Part shown: positions 13,526-25,042 of the stretch, in pieces
Numbering within the stretch: position 1 is the first letter of the stretch
Layout: each line of letters opens with the position of its first letter
From: Beroe ovata
Taxonomy: Eukaryota > Ctenophora > Nuda > Beroida > Beroidae
DNA: 64,000 bases
Assembly (NCBI GenBank): GCA_946803715.1
Contig: CAMPET010000102.1
Location: forward strand, 177,890-241,889
Direction of reading: 5' to 3'
Program-made: the position numbers and the translations under genes
The notes under the pieces: model-generated
Told to the model about the DNA's origin: nothing
Databases searched by the model: none
The model's input: only the letters and a program-made list of their open reading frames with translations

Positions 13526-16500
13526 ATAATTGCATAATTGACCAAATTATTGTGTTTCAAGGTGCTTGCTTTGGATCTTAATGGATTTAGCTTTCTTCTA
13601 CGCAAAAGTTTTTAAGATCACATTTTTGAAGTAGTTTTAAGGATTTTAACCGAATTTTAGACGTTTTATCAGGGATTGATCTTTTAGCGTTTTAACTTTA
13701 CCAGTTGGAGTCATAAGACAAAGTTTTATCTGGATTTTCTCCTTTTTAATCTTCACAATTACACCTAGGATATCTCCAATCAAATAAAAGTTTGAGAATC
13801 GGCATATACTTCGTGCGACGTTTATAAGTTAGGATTCCAAATATATTGCCACATTCCACAGTCCCACATTGCAACTGCCGACTGCATGATATAGCCCGCC
13901 GATCTTTAATTTGGATCGGATCTAAATTTGGCCTAATCTATAAGTAAATGGTCATGCAATCCGACCATTTATATTTATCGTTAATACAATTCAAATAGTC
14001 ACACGATCGCCGAAATAGACCGAAATAACTCGGCTTTTGACAGCGGGAACAGAGATAAATTATGAACTATCTCTGTTGCTATGCTATGTTGCTTTTACTG
14101 AGTTGCTATAGGAACATGCTGCTCTGAAAGGCCTTCTAGAAATTTCTCCACATTCGAGTTCCCTTGAGAGAGCAGATTTTTTGCCGAGATTGTTGCTTAA
14201 TTAACCCATAATGTTGCTATTTCAGCATTATATCAAAAGTTCATTGTTGGAACATCTCATTGTAAAGATATTGTTGCACGAGACTATAATTTTACGATGG
14301 TATAATTGGCAGTAGAATATCTCAGTAATACTTTCCTCGGAAATAGAACATTTCTTTGCTAAAATATGAATATGTTTGGAGAATGTATATCGAAACGACT
14401 CTTATATGAGACACCATTTCGGATGAAACTGACTTTCTTTCGAAGACACGAGAATTGAGATAATTATATTGAGCATGTCCAAACTTGATATGCTCCAAGT
14501 GAGATTTAAACATTCCTCTGACACGAAAGGGACGTGTTTTGAAAAAATCACGAATTTGACTTCGATTCTTCAAATTTTTAGACAGATCAGACGGTTACCA
14601 GTTTTCTCTATTGAAATATTTTTAATAATGAGTTAATTTCTTTGGTAATGATGAATATTGAAAATTGTCTGATGTATTTGTATTTGAATTTCACATTTTT
14701 TGCGTACCTTTTTATAAATGTGTTTTAATTTTTCATTTCATCAAAGAAAAACAGGAATTTATCATGAAAGTACGTCAATGATTTACAATTCATGGTAATT
14801 ATAACTAAACAAAAGAACAGAAAATAGATTGCAGAAGAGTAAGAGAAACAAAATTCTTCGACTCACACACATCTGCGCAGATGCGTCGACATGATTCGCT
14901 CATAGTTAATAGTCATACGACCAATTATATTAAGTCTAGTATAATAAGTGTCACTATCTGTTCGCTTTTTTTCAGAATATTCTGAATTCTGATTTTAGGT
15001 CATGTACTTTCGGAGCTCTTTTGACGCATAATTTCACTTCTTCGGGTTCCGCCTGTAAATTGTGACTGGAGTAAGACGTTGGGATCTTGAAAAAGTATGA
15101 AAGATTGAGAGAAATTACACGTGATAGGAAAATTTGTATTCTGCTTCACCGAACAGCGCTCTGTATTCATGAATATAAAACAAGTAGATATTCAATTCGG
15201 TATGTAAGTGGGAATATATGGTTGAGTAATACCTACCCTTCATTACGTTAATATGATGTTGTTGAATTCGTTTAACATTATTCATATCAAAACCCCATAG
15301 CTCTCAAATCATAACGTTATTCATACGATCCAATAATAGGGGTTGAAACAAAAGGATTTGGAACTAGGTTGCTAGGTTCCACGAATCTTTTTGTTCATTC
15401 CCCTATCTACGCACCTTATGAATAGTTACCATCAAAGCAATTCGTGTGTGACCACTATTGAATTCTCAAAGATATCAATAGTTTCCCTTCTTGTCATAAC
15501 AGAATCACAGAATGTTTTAATGGCCAGTATTTATGTGCCAGTTCAGTAAAGGGCTCCAAATTCGACGTTAACTTCGAAGGAATTTGACGCTTGTTACAAT
15601 TGAATATTAATAACACTATCAGGGGGGCTCAATTGACGTCGATTCCGTAATTTGATGTCAAATATAATTTTACTACTCTAACCACCAAAATCGTGAAAAT
15701 GTGGTATGATGTAAATGTCATATGATGTTAGAATATTCCGCATTTGGTTCGCTAATGAATGTCAGAATTACGAACTTTAGCATGAACGGTGAACGTTAAA
15801 TGAGGAATGCTAGAACTTGAAATTAGATGAAAGCCAACAAGAATTAGGATGATTTGGTAGTATATAATCAACTAACCTCAGCTTCTGGTTCAACAACTGC
15901 TTTTCTCCGAGGGTTAGGACCTGCTCATTTCGATAATCAGGAGATACATTAGGAAATTGATCACAAATAATATTGAGAGCGAAGGAAGAGAATCAGCATT
16001 CAAGCATAGCATGGCATGGCAGTTCTGATTACAGATAACAATCGATCGACATTTGGCAATCAGTAATCATTCGTTCACAGTAGCATGGCATTGGTACGGT
16101 TAAGTGACAACCAGTGACTTGACTTTCCCTCCCTTTAACGTGGCCGGTTAAATCAGGTCACATGTCAGCGATACGTTAACACAAAAACGCGCGTGCGCGC
16201 AGCCGCGCACCTTTACAAGTGATATCGATTCCTCATTCGTCAGTTAAAATTCTTTAAACCGCGTCTCACGTCGAAAGAAAATCCGACAAGTCACACTGTT
16301 GTCACAATGACAACGTGCATTAGCTTGATATCAGAAATGAACAATGAACAATGTTCATTGAACATGCGAATGAACTGCAGATAATCTGGAAAAGGACCAT
16401 GCAGATTGGGGCGTGTGTGTGTTGCGGTGGGCATTTTTTTTTTCAATAACGCATTGAATTATACCGTTACTATGGTAACATGTAATCGAGTTAATATTCT

Positions 16501-16910
16501 TATTTTAGAGTAGGACAAGTTAATTTTAATATTATTTTACAGTCGAGGACATAATTTTTGCAGAATTCATCCTGTGTTGCAGAATTCTGCACTTCAAGAG
16601 GGTTGAAATGGAAAGAAAGGATTGGGATAACGATTGAAGGAAAGAGTAATATGCAAATGAAAATGAAACAAGTCATTTACAAATGAATTAGTTAACAGCA
16701 ATATGAGTGAATATAGAACGAATACAAATATTTTTCTAAAACATAAACTCAATCGTGTACTGACGCATGGTACTCAATGGAGATAGGCAAAAACAATTCT
16801 AGACAGCGATCTATGTGATAACATAGCTTCTTCATTCACCTTCACTAACAAAATTTTGCCTTCAATAACTTGTCTTTAAACCTTTAGTCCCATGCAACCA
16901 ACACACTCCC
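13526..16910. other. Intergenic region, no gene seen
   Basis: AT-rich DNA between the CDK5 activator gene and the basic ORF on the minus strand. The open frames (for example 14322-14573 minus) lack splice context and recognisable motifs. No RNA gene or long repeat is visible. Confidence 0.55.
13783..13788 (+). terminator. Candidate AATAAA polyadenylation signal
   Basis: The first canonical AATAAA I noticed after the CDK5 activator stop codon, about 260 bases downstream. It fits a short 3' UTR but is unproven. Confidence 0.35.
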
Positions 16911-17726
16911 CTACTTAATGATGCAGAACGTTGGGTTTTTCCTTGTTTTATGTCTCTGTATCTCCTTCCTTAACAAATTCTCACACTTATCCGCTTTCTC
17001 ATCGAAAACTATCGACAGTTTGTTCTCCCTGAAGTTTATCTTCAACATGTCCTGGGCAAGCTGACTCTGTCGGACAAACGAATCGAGATCCTCCTGGGAA
17101 ATTCCGGTTTCGGCCGATGATAAACTTTTCACGTTCATCAGCGAGGAAAAGTCGAGAGAAGAATCGGTCGATCGTCGGGGCGAAAGCGGGGTTTTTATGA
17201 TGAGTTGGGTTTCCGGTTTTGTGGGTTTTGGTTTCGGTTTCGGAGGGGGCGTTATATGGATGTACCGGGGTTGAAACTTGAGTTTTCGTTCAAGAGCAAT
17301 CTCCTCTTTTCTCCGAGAAATGGATTCCCGTTTTCGCTTTTCCTTGAGTACGATAGCCTTCTCCTGTGCTCGATTTCTGTCGATCATAGGTTGTGGCAGT
17401 TGCTTTGACAATCGCACGATCAATGGAGCTTGCTTACTCTCACAGTTACCACTCGTACCACTCTTACCACCCCCACCAGTCTTCTTACCACCCTTTTTAC
17501 CACTCCGGCCCACTTCCTTACTACACGGAATTCTCACACACTTCCTATTCCCACCCTCCGCTGTCCAGGCTTGTACCGGTCCGGCTGTCATGATAGGACG
17601 TGTGATGACGTCATCTGATCCCTCTGTCACGTCATCAGATTCCTCCTCTGTGACGTCACCTTCTCGCTCGTCTGAGGAGACTGTCAGTTCAGAGAAGAGG
17701 GATATCTTAGATCTGACCTTGTCCAT
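16911..17726 (-). CDS. Hypothetical basic, low-complexity protein, single exon
   Basis: I do not recognise this protein. The frame stays open for 271 codons from an ATG in strong context (A at -3, G at +4; MDKVRSKISL) to TAG. The frame extends 8 codons further upstream, but only with a GTG and no ATG, so I chose the internal Met. The first third is acidic and Ser-rich (SDDVTEGSDDV). A Lys/Gly-rich stretch follows (SGKKGGKKTGGGGKSG). The middle is highly charged and probably helical (KEKRKRESISRRKEEIALER), then a Pro/Lys repeat (PPPKPKPKPTKP), and the end is a mixed helical segment. It has no signal peptide or membrane segment. It reads like a disordered nuclear or cytoskeletal protein, but that is only composition. 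It could be the last exon of a larger gene, though no in-frame acceptor is visible before the start. Confidence 0.55.
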   Translation of the reverse strand: MDKVRSKISLFSELTVSSDEREGDVTEEESDDVTEGSDDVITRPIMTAGPVQAWTAEGGNRKCVRIPCSKEVGRSGKKGGKKTGGGGKSGTSGNCESKQAPLIVRLSKQLPQPMIDRNRAQEKAIVLKEKRKRESISRRKEEIALERKLKFQPRYIHITPPPKPKPKPTKPETQLIIKTPLSPRRSTDSSLDFSSLMNVKSLSSAETGISQEDLDSFVRQSQLAQDMLKINFRENKLSIVFDEKADKCENLLRKEIQRHKTRKNPTFCIIK

Positions 17727-18898
17727 GATTGCGTCAGGGTATGCGTTCACATGGATTCATGATATGAAAACTGGTAGATTTGAGGAGTTAGTTATTGATA
17801 GAGTTAAGGGGTAGTTAAAGGAATTTGGAGTTTTGGGGTCGCTTGAGAGGGTCGTAAAGAGGTGTAACTACTAACTGTGTTCACTCACTCAATAATTATA
17901 TGAGGGGTGAAGCACATTTCATGTTACAGTTTGTGCGACACTTACATACACACATATTTATGTGTTACCATGGAAACATTGGGTTGTAATCACTGTCACT
18001 GTTATATTAACGCGGGGCATTTGAAATTATATGCTTCACAAACACGGACAATATGCAATAACAGTCAGATTTAAGGGCGTTCACGCAGCAAACTAACAAA
18101 CCATCATGGTTAACTATTTGATCTGAGTGATATTCCGCTTTGAATATTTTATCAAAACCTTAGCCATGCTAACACGATTTTGATATTTTTCTACACCTAT
18201 TTCAGTGCATCAAGTTCGATTGATTGTATCGAATGTCGTGTTCTTTAATTGGTCTTAATTAGATAAACAATAACAATGCCATTGCGAAGTTAATTGTGGT
18301 TACCGTGGTGACAAACCAAGATACATAGTTATTTTGTGCAGCCATGACATCAAAATAGCACCACCAGCATTATAGGATAATGATTAGCATAGTTTTAATT
18401 AATTTCAAAATACGAAGGGGAAATGGGGAATTGCAAAATTTGGTTTACGAATCGTACAAAGAAGTTAAACTATTACTATGATGTTCAATAGAAATTGGAA
18501 GCAAGATAAAAGACAAAATCAAACGGAAGTATCTCGAATAATTTGATAAGAAAGTTAGCACCACTCTCACTCAACTATACATCACATGATAACACGTTTT
18601 AAAACGTATCAATAATAAGTAATCATTTAAAATTAGATTACTTTAGCGCATTACATTATTGTACATGAAATTGCCAATTGTTCAATTTTTTGTACCTATC
18701 ATGTAGGTACAGAGACAATATATTGATTGTAGCAGGCCAATGATTTTCCCGTTTTTTGCTTGCCTTATTTTCTTCAACATGATTGAAATCTGTGAATTGT
18801 GGTTTTTAAAACAAGTGTAATTGTCATGTATCTCAACAGCTATGGATTAGTTTCATGTGTATTCATGCATCCCTCCGTGATTGCACTCGAGCTCTCAA

Positions 18899-18947
<49 letters not shown>

Positions 18948-20061
18948 TGTGTNTCGTTCTCTGTCTGTGTGTGCGTGTGTGTGTGTGTGTGTGTGCGTGT
19001 GTATGTGTGTGTGTGTGTGTGTATATGCACTGGGCAGTGCTATCAAACAGTGTGCGTGCTTGCTATGAACATCGGTCTGAGTAGAAACAATGAAGAAATA
19101 AGAAAAGACTTGAGAAAGGTGGAAATAATTATGAAAGAAGATATTGGTACCAAACAGGAGAAAAATTCCAGAAAATAAACTTAGTGCCTCAATAGTTAAA
19201 TCAAAACAGACCCAACATTCCAAGAATCGCATCAGCTTATTACTTGACTATTTTTAGAGGCTTTGTTTGAAATTTTATTCGTTCATACTGTGTTGTGGTA
19301 CGATAGAAAAATAGTGAAAAAATACAATAATTCTTCGATTTGATCCCAAAACAGTTCAGTCGAGAAGCTTCGGTTTATCAGTTAGTTCATTGTTGTTCAT
19401 GTTTGTTGTTTATTCGTTCATTTTCTGTATCATACATCACGTGCATTTACCATACACGTGAACATGTTACAAAACACTTGCATGTAAACATGCAAAAACA
19501 CCGTGATTGTGATTCTTTATGAGGAAAAAGAAAGCAAAAAACCGCATTTCGATCTTGAATTATTTTGATCTGGATTCAAAATCGGACGATTGTGAGCATT
19601 ATCAAAAATTATTTCCTCAAAATGAACTAGGTATTGAATTTCTGAAACCTAAATCCTTATGACCACAAGAAGCGTCACAATCACGACCATTGACACGTGC
19701 AAGACTGGACATGCAATCAATAGAGTAGCTACCCCAGTTTGATCCAACAAATATCATAATAACCGCACAACACCAGCGCGCACACACACGGACATTTCCA
19801 TGCAGTGAAAATTGTGCTGATTTATTGAAAGTGTAAGTTTCATGCGAACATTGGCGGTAATCGTTTGATCGATTTCTGATTGATATCCAACAATGAATAC
19901 TGATCAGCCGGCTATGATTGTAGAACAGCCAAATGAAAAAGTAACAGCCAATGAAATAGAAATGTATTCAGACATTTATGTGCGTTATGTGGAGAGTGAT
20001 CAAGAAAATGATCATCTGACATTACTATTTTTCAATTACCTAATTACCTAATTAATCACAA
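17727..20061. other. Intergenic region with a GT microsatellite
   Basis: No gene found. The main feature is a (GT)n tract at 18903-19022 with an N at 18953. The frames across it are repeat translations. A TTTATT at 19821-19826 (AATAAA on the minus strand) lies about 240 bases past the stop of the minus-strand gene ending at 20062 and could be its polyadenylation signal. Confidence 0.5.
18903..19022. repeat. (GT)n microsatellite with a single N
   Basis: Two (GT)n blocks separated by a short TCGTTCTCTGTC spacer, with an N at 18953 that marks an assembly join or ambiguity. Confidence 0.95.
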
Positions 20062-23000
20062 CTAATCATACTCACAAGTAGATCCTAGTCCGGGAGCAGG
20101 GGGAGCACTCTTTGTTCGACTCGAGGGAATTCTCCTTAGAGGGGGATACCCCTTTCTTCCGTCGGTCTGGGGGGAATAGTGGGGATAGTAAGGATAGTGG
20201 CCAGTGGTGGTAGTGGCTATTGGGGATAGTGGGGATAGTAGGATAAAGGGGGTAGGCAAAAGATGATGAGTGATGACAAGAGGGGGAGGGGGTTGAAAAT
20301 GGTCTAAAAAGTGATGACGTCATATGTGGCGGCCCCCTACCATTAGACCCTTTCTATAGTGGCAGAAGTTCACTTGTGCTCTAGATTCACGGGTCGCAAA
20401 ATCTAGTAATGTGTGAACAACAAACTATACGAAACAATATATCACTACAAGCAAGAAACTCCCGTCATCAACTCTTTCACTTTGTTTCCTTCCAACCCGC
20501 AATAACCACAAATATTGATACAAATATGTTTGTTGTTTTTTCATTCCTATTCCCACCTTCTCATCTCGACTCGCAGAATCGTATATCATCTTCTTCTGGT
20601 GGACGGACGGGCCGTGGGTCATGGTACAACCACCACGACTAGGGGATTGTGGTCGCCGGCCAGACGTCTGGGGACGACGAGAACCCTGAAATAGAAAGGA
20701 GGAGGAGGGAGTGATGATGAGTTCGAATATATTGAAAATTAAACTTAAGTTGAAGTCATATTTCATCAGTAACTTGAGCAGTAATTGTGAAATGGAAAAC
20801 CAAAATTTAACGCTGCAATCATGAATGAAACAAAATCAATCATGTAAGAATTTCGAGTTGTTGGGTACCTGTTTAGCAATAGTCTGAGCAGTCAAATTAG
20901 CAATGCGATTGTACTCCCTCGAATTTATTATTGGTGAAGGTCGTCTACAGGCATCCCTTGGGGGAATGTAACGAGGGAACGCTTGCTTACTGAAATAATT
21001 GTTCTTACATTAGCATCATTAGGAGTAGTAATTGACATCTAGGAGTAGGTATTGCAACAAGATTCATGAAGGATGATCCGTGCTTTATCGAGTTTGCATC
21101 GTACATGATTTTGAACTATTCCGTATAGTATTAGTAAAGCAGTCAATTAGCGGGCGACTCTGTCACCATGATCCTTAGATTCTATTTTGCATATTTCTGC
21201 ATTAATTACAGCAGTTCTTATCCTAGAACTGCATTAGGTGCAACGAGAATCCATTATCCAGGCATGAAAATATCCAGGCATAAAAATATCCAGGCATGGA
21301 AATATCCAGGCATGGAAATATCCGGGCATGAAAATATCAATGCATGAAAAAATATCTAGGCATGAAAATATCCAGGCATGCAAATATCCAGGCAAGGTCT
21401 GACTCACTTATCATAGATGCCGGGAAGTGTTTCGAATGATGTTATTATCTTCCGTGTTTGCGCCGGTACCCAGATCTAAACTCGGATTTCTCATATTAAA
21501 ATTCTGTGCTGTAAAGAGTGCTTCAACACAACTTACTGACATGTGACATGACATACACAGAAACTTACACTAGTAACAAGTCATAGAATTCTTCCTGAAA
21601 TAAACTTTAAGTTGAAATAAGGACAATTAAATGGTTTAGAGAAACCATAATACTAGTCAAATCAGGTTCATAATCAATACAATAACATAAAGTTGGTAAA
21701 GTATTTGGCTTATCCAACAAGTTTATCATCAGAATTATGTCCTTTGATCACTCTTTTCCATCATCTGCCAGTGATTAGGGGGATTCATCACACGACACTC
21801 TCCCCCCTCCATCTCAATCCCAAATTCATCCTTCCCCACTCGTCTAGCCCACTCCAACGCCCCTTCCCTCACCAAAACTCGTCTCCCTTTCGTATTCTTC
21901 CTACTCAGGATAGTGTTCTCCTGAGAATCCTTGTTCAGAGCCCCCAGAGCAACACTCACAAACTCCTCCCCGATGCCAATGTTCTGGAGTAAACTCCTGC
22001 AGAAACCTTCCTTATCGGCAAGCAGGGATTCATAACAGAAAGTAGTCATGTTCTTTCTCTTTTGAGCCTCTAGGAAAAATGGGTGAATGCGGCACATAAA
22101 GTGAAATAGAATCTTTTCATGATTGTCTCCTTTGTCTTGGACCTTATTCCAGATCTTCTGGTATTTCAGAGGAAGATTCTTGTTGTAGAAGTTACTCACT
22201 AGACCCGTTATAAGAGGAGCCGAGACTTTGATTGTGGAGGACAGAGATGGTTTGAGTGCCCGATACATGAACAATTGGGTGATTCCAGGAAGGATTTTCT
22301 CGACAATGTGAGGGAACGTTCCATTTACCAGACCAGACATTTTGATGAAGTATTTCTTAGTTGTGTCCTTTGTCAATAGAAGGAGACATGTTCGAATTAG
22401 GTCCATCTCAGTTTCATTCACTGCCGCATCACTTACATCACCATTCTTGCGTCCTCTCTTGTAAGCCATGGACATGACATTGTCAATGCTGAATGGTTCA
22501 CAGATTGTCCTGACCTGTCCTGTCTGATGGACCATTGCCAGAGCTAAGGTTGAACCACACCGTCCCATCATTGTGAGAATTGATATGTTTTTCCCATCTC
22601 GATAGGGTTTCCGATCCATGTGCTTCATAACCGCTTCATGGGAAGCTATAATGACTTCCGTCGCAGAGTAGTGTTGGGAAAGACTGAAAAATGCATGTTT
22701 TTCTACATCATAAATATCAATTCCCTCCCTGATCTTGACGAAAATAAAGTTTTTCTCATCCACACTATATAATGTGACATCATCCTTGTCTATGAAAGAG
22801 ATATCCTCCGTGCATTTGAATTTCTTGAGGTACAGATGGTGATCATTCATTTGCATCTCACGGATCTTGGTATCACAGAGAATGGAATACCGGAAAACAT
22901 GACCGTCCTTTCCGTTACGGTCTTTCCTACTTGGACCAAACAAGACGTTGAGAAGCACTTGGACAAGTCGTGTGATGATGACAAGTATAACTATTCTGAT

Positions 23001-24081
23001 AAGATCATAAGCCTGCCGTAGGGCTAGAAGATACATGATAACCTCTTCTGCAGAACTGAAATTTCGTTATATCAGATTGTAGAAGATAAAACTGGGAAAA
23101 AACAGGGTTCCCTTCTTCGATAACGAAATACCTAGTAACCTAGAAAGAGGTACAAGCGATGGAATAACGGGAGTTTGAAAGTACACAATATGCAAATGGC
23201 TCCTGCGGAATTTCAAAGTTGGGGTGTAACAAAGAACAGTAATTAACACACTTGACTAGACAATACTCAAATCTCATCACACATAGGATTTTTAATTACA
23301 GCAAGTAAACAATGAAGTTTCTATGATAATGGATGAGTGTATTGTTGCAATTACTTACTGGAGCAGTCTCTAGTTTTCCAGATGCTATCATTTTTGCAAT
23401 GTCGGCCCTGCAGATAAGCGATTAGCCACTTGAAAAATACATTACTACAACATCATTCAAGAAAGGAATCAAATTCAGGATTCAAACAAGAGCTCACTTG
23501 TGTTCCACCTCAAGCAATTGCTCAGAATACAACTGAAGGATGGTACATGAGATTACTCATCTGATATTGATTGTTACTATGCAGTCTACCACTCAAGATG
23601 GTTTCTCAAGAATGTTTTCAAAACATAGATAAGAAATCTATAACACAGGATATGCGATCGCATTACAAGCATATTCTAGAAGTGGTTTTTAAACTTACTT
23701 TATTGAGCCTCTCCACATAATGTAACAGGTCATTGTTAACCATGTAAGAGTCCCTTAGTCCCTGAAAGGATATTCAGTAGGTATTCAATAGGTGAGAACA
23801 GGTAAGAAAATTAAGTGTCTCAATAAAGTAAAACAGAATTTAATCGATGGCTTCCAAACAGTATCTTTACACATGGAGGGAATTGGCGTAAGGAAGGAAA
23901 AAGACAGACAATTGTAAACAATTTTCACTATTAAGTGAGCATCTTTTTCCTTTCTTCTACCTTTCTGTCCATGTGCAAATATGCTTGTAAATTCTTTTTT
24001 CAGTTTGATAGAAAAACATACTGGAGGTGGTCGAGGTATCTTCATATGTAACCTTTCTCCCTTGAAATGCTTTGTCGCCAT
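20062..24081 (-). CDS. Unrecognised 209-aa protein, 8 exons, hosts a nested gene
   Basis: Exons in transcript order on the minus strand: 24081-24022, 23761-23699, 23532-23498, 23407-23359, 21475-21408, 20989-20869, 20685-20557, 20166-20062. All junctions are GT-AG, phases agree throughout, and the sum is 630 nt ending in TAG. The protein starts MATKHFKGERLHMKIPRPPP. A helical charged segment follows (LNKLYSEQLLEVEHKADIAK), then a Pro/Arg-rich middle (FPRYIPPRDACRRPSPI), an NSREYNRIANLTAQ stretch, and a basic low-complexity tail (GSRRPQTSGRRPQSPSRGG). I cannot assign a family. The small size, tiny exons and Pro/Arg-rich motifs recall ciliary microtubule-associated proteins, but that is a guess. 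Intron 4 (21476-23358) contains the sulfotransferase-like ORF on the same strand. Intron 5 contains a 16-bp minisatellite. The acceptor of exon 5 has a poor pyrimidine tract and is the weakest junction. Confidence 0.65.
21256..21396 (+). repeat. 16-bp minisatellite (TATCCAGGCATGAAAA)
   Basis: About nine tandem units of 16-18 bases with single-base variants such as ATCCGGGC and ATCTAGGC. It lies in intron 5 of the 8-exon minus-strand gene, just past the exon 5 donor. Confidence 0.9.
21735..23036 (-). CDS. Sulfotransferase-like P-loop protein, membrane-anchored, intronless
   Basis: Single open frame of 433 codons. The N-terminus has a hydrophobic segment at about residues 12-33 (LIRIVILVIITRLVQVLL) followed by basic residues, which predicts a type II, Golgi-like signal anchor. 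At residues 151-165, ISILTMMGRCGSTLA is a phosphate-binding loop of the kind that holds the 5'-phosphosulfate group of PAPS in sulfotransferases. The CEPFSID motif about 25 residues later fits the EPF motif that follows the loop in this superfamily. The rest is Cys-poor and helical. It most resembles the large families of uncharacterised sulfotransferase-like proteins in marine invertebrates, so substrate and activity cannot be stated. It has no introns and sits entirely inside intron 4 of the minus-strand gene at 20062-24081, which suggests a retrocopy or a nested gene. A TTCTGCAG acceptor-like sequence lies about 11 bases before the ATG, so a 5' UTR intron is possible. Confidence 0.8.
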   Translation of the reverse strand: MYLLALRQAYDLIRIVILVIITRLVQVLLNVLFGPSRKDRNGKDGHVFRYSILCDTKIREMQMNDHHLYLKKFKCTEDISFIDKDDVTLYSVDEKNFIFVKIREGIDIYDVEKHAFFSLSQHYSATEVIIASHEAVMKHMDRKPYRDGKNISILTMMGRCGSTLALAMVHQTGQVRTICEPFSIDNVMSMAYKRGRKNGDVSDAAVNETEMDLIRTCLLLLTKDTTKKYFIKMSGLVNGTFPHIVEKILPGITQLFMYRALKPSLSSTIKVSAPLITGLVSNFYNKNLPLKYQKIWNKVQDKGDNHEKILFHFMCRIHPFFLEAQKRKNMTTFCYESLLADKEGFCRSLLQNIGIGEEFVSVALGALNKDSQENTILSRKNTKGRRVLVREGALEWARRVGKDEFGIEMEGGECRVMNPPNHWQMMEKSDQRT

Positions 24082-24750
24082 AAGCTTTGTTGGAGATTAA
24101 ATGAAATCCAGTTGACTAGGGAAAGGAAATATTTCAGAAAGGCCTCAAATCTTCTATATGATGCGACAGTAGTTGACCGATGGACCATCAGGACAAGAAA
24201 TGGAAATTATGAAATGTGGTCAGGAGAGAACATTTGTGACCCCTCTACAATAATAACATTTCCTATCCTAGGCCAAGCTAATGTGAGCTGTGGTATCATT
24301 ATGAAATGACACCTAAAAATAACAGTTGATGACAGAGGGTTTTTTTTGCTTTGATGAGGTCAGCAATCATTGTGGCATCTTCCAGAAAATATTGAAATTT
24401 TACCATAATTTTTCTATTACAGTGAAATGTTTTTATCCAAACTTGTTGTGACTGGTTATATATGGTCTATAAGGTTCTGGCAACAAACATCATACCATAG
24501 CATAATGGGTTGCATCATGATTCTGAAAAAAACTTATCCCATGTTTTGGAAAGTTAGGAAGGCTGGGCTTGACTCTGAGATGTCATGATGGGTACAGATG
24601 AATACTAATCAGGCCTTGTGGCATGGAAAAACACACTCAAGTTTCTAGATATTTTCCTTAACACAATAACACTCTCAGAAACCAGCACGACAATCAGTTG
24701 CAGTGGACATATGGCATCCACCACGGCAATTGCAATAGTCGCAGTCTTGA

Positions 24751-24842
24751 TTTTGCACGTAGCGCGCTCCTGTTCTACTCAATGAACTGAAAAGTTGTAG
24801 AAACCACGAAGACGAGCATTTGGGTCACGCAGCGCGGGAACA
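24751..24842 (+). repeat. Dispersed repeat, copy 1
   Basis: Matches 53325-53432 over about 90 bases with substitutions and a short indel (GACGAGCATT here, GACGCGCAGCGCGCGCGGAG there). It is of unknown class and may be the edge of a larger element. Confidence 0.7.
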
Positions 24843-24907
24843 CTCGCGTGTGGGCAGAAATAGCTTTGCATTGCAATTGCTAACAAAAATTTTCGGACGC
24901 GGCGATA

Positions 24908-25042
24908 TTGCCGGAAGTTATCTGTCCACTGTTTCTTGCGCGCGCGGTGCGTGCGCCTTCATCGAAGGCCGGAACAGTTTCGGCCTTCGATGAAGGAGCG
25001 CGCGCCGCGCGCAAGAAACAGTGGACAGGTAACATCCGGCAA
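24908..25042. mobile_element. Foldback MITE-like element with 8-9 bp target duplication
   Basis: A near-perfect inverted repeat: arms of about 62 bases (24908-24971 and 24981-25042) around a loop of about 9 bases. The ends are TTGCCGG and CCGGCAA. The arms share CTGTCCACTGTTTCTTGCGC and CATCGAAGGCCG. It is flanked by a direct repeat CGGCGATA(T) at 24900-24908 and 25043-25051, the mark of a transposition event. It has no coding capacity, so it is non-autonomous. Confidence 0.8.

Noticed and set aside
20072-20323. Alternative reading frame through the last exon of the 8-exon minus-strand gene
   Set aside because: The phase-consistent frame from exon 7 is the one ending in CEYD; the other frame has no matching junction.
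21256-21396. Regular 16-bp repeats as a CRISPR array
   Set aside because: Units are directly adjacent with no unique spacers and the genome is eukaryotic; it is a minisatellite.
21735-23036. Sulfotransferase ORF as the continuation of the upstream minus-strand exons
   Set aside because: Host exon 4 ends in phase 0, and joining at the TTCTGCAG acceptor gives a stop within 8 codons; the ORF is best read as a separate nested gene.
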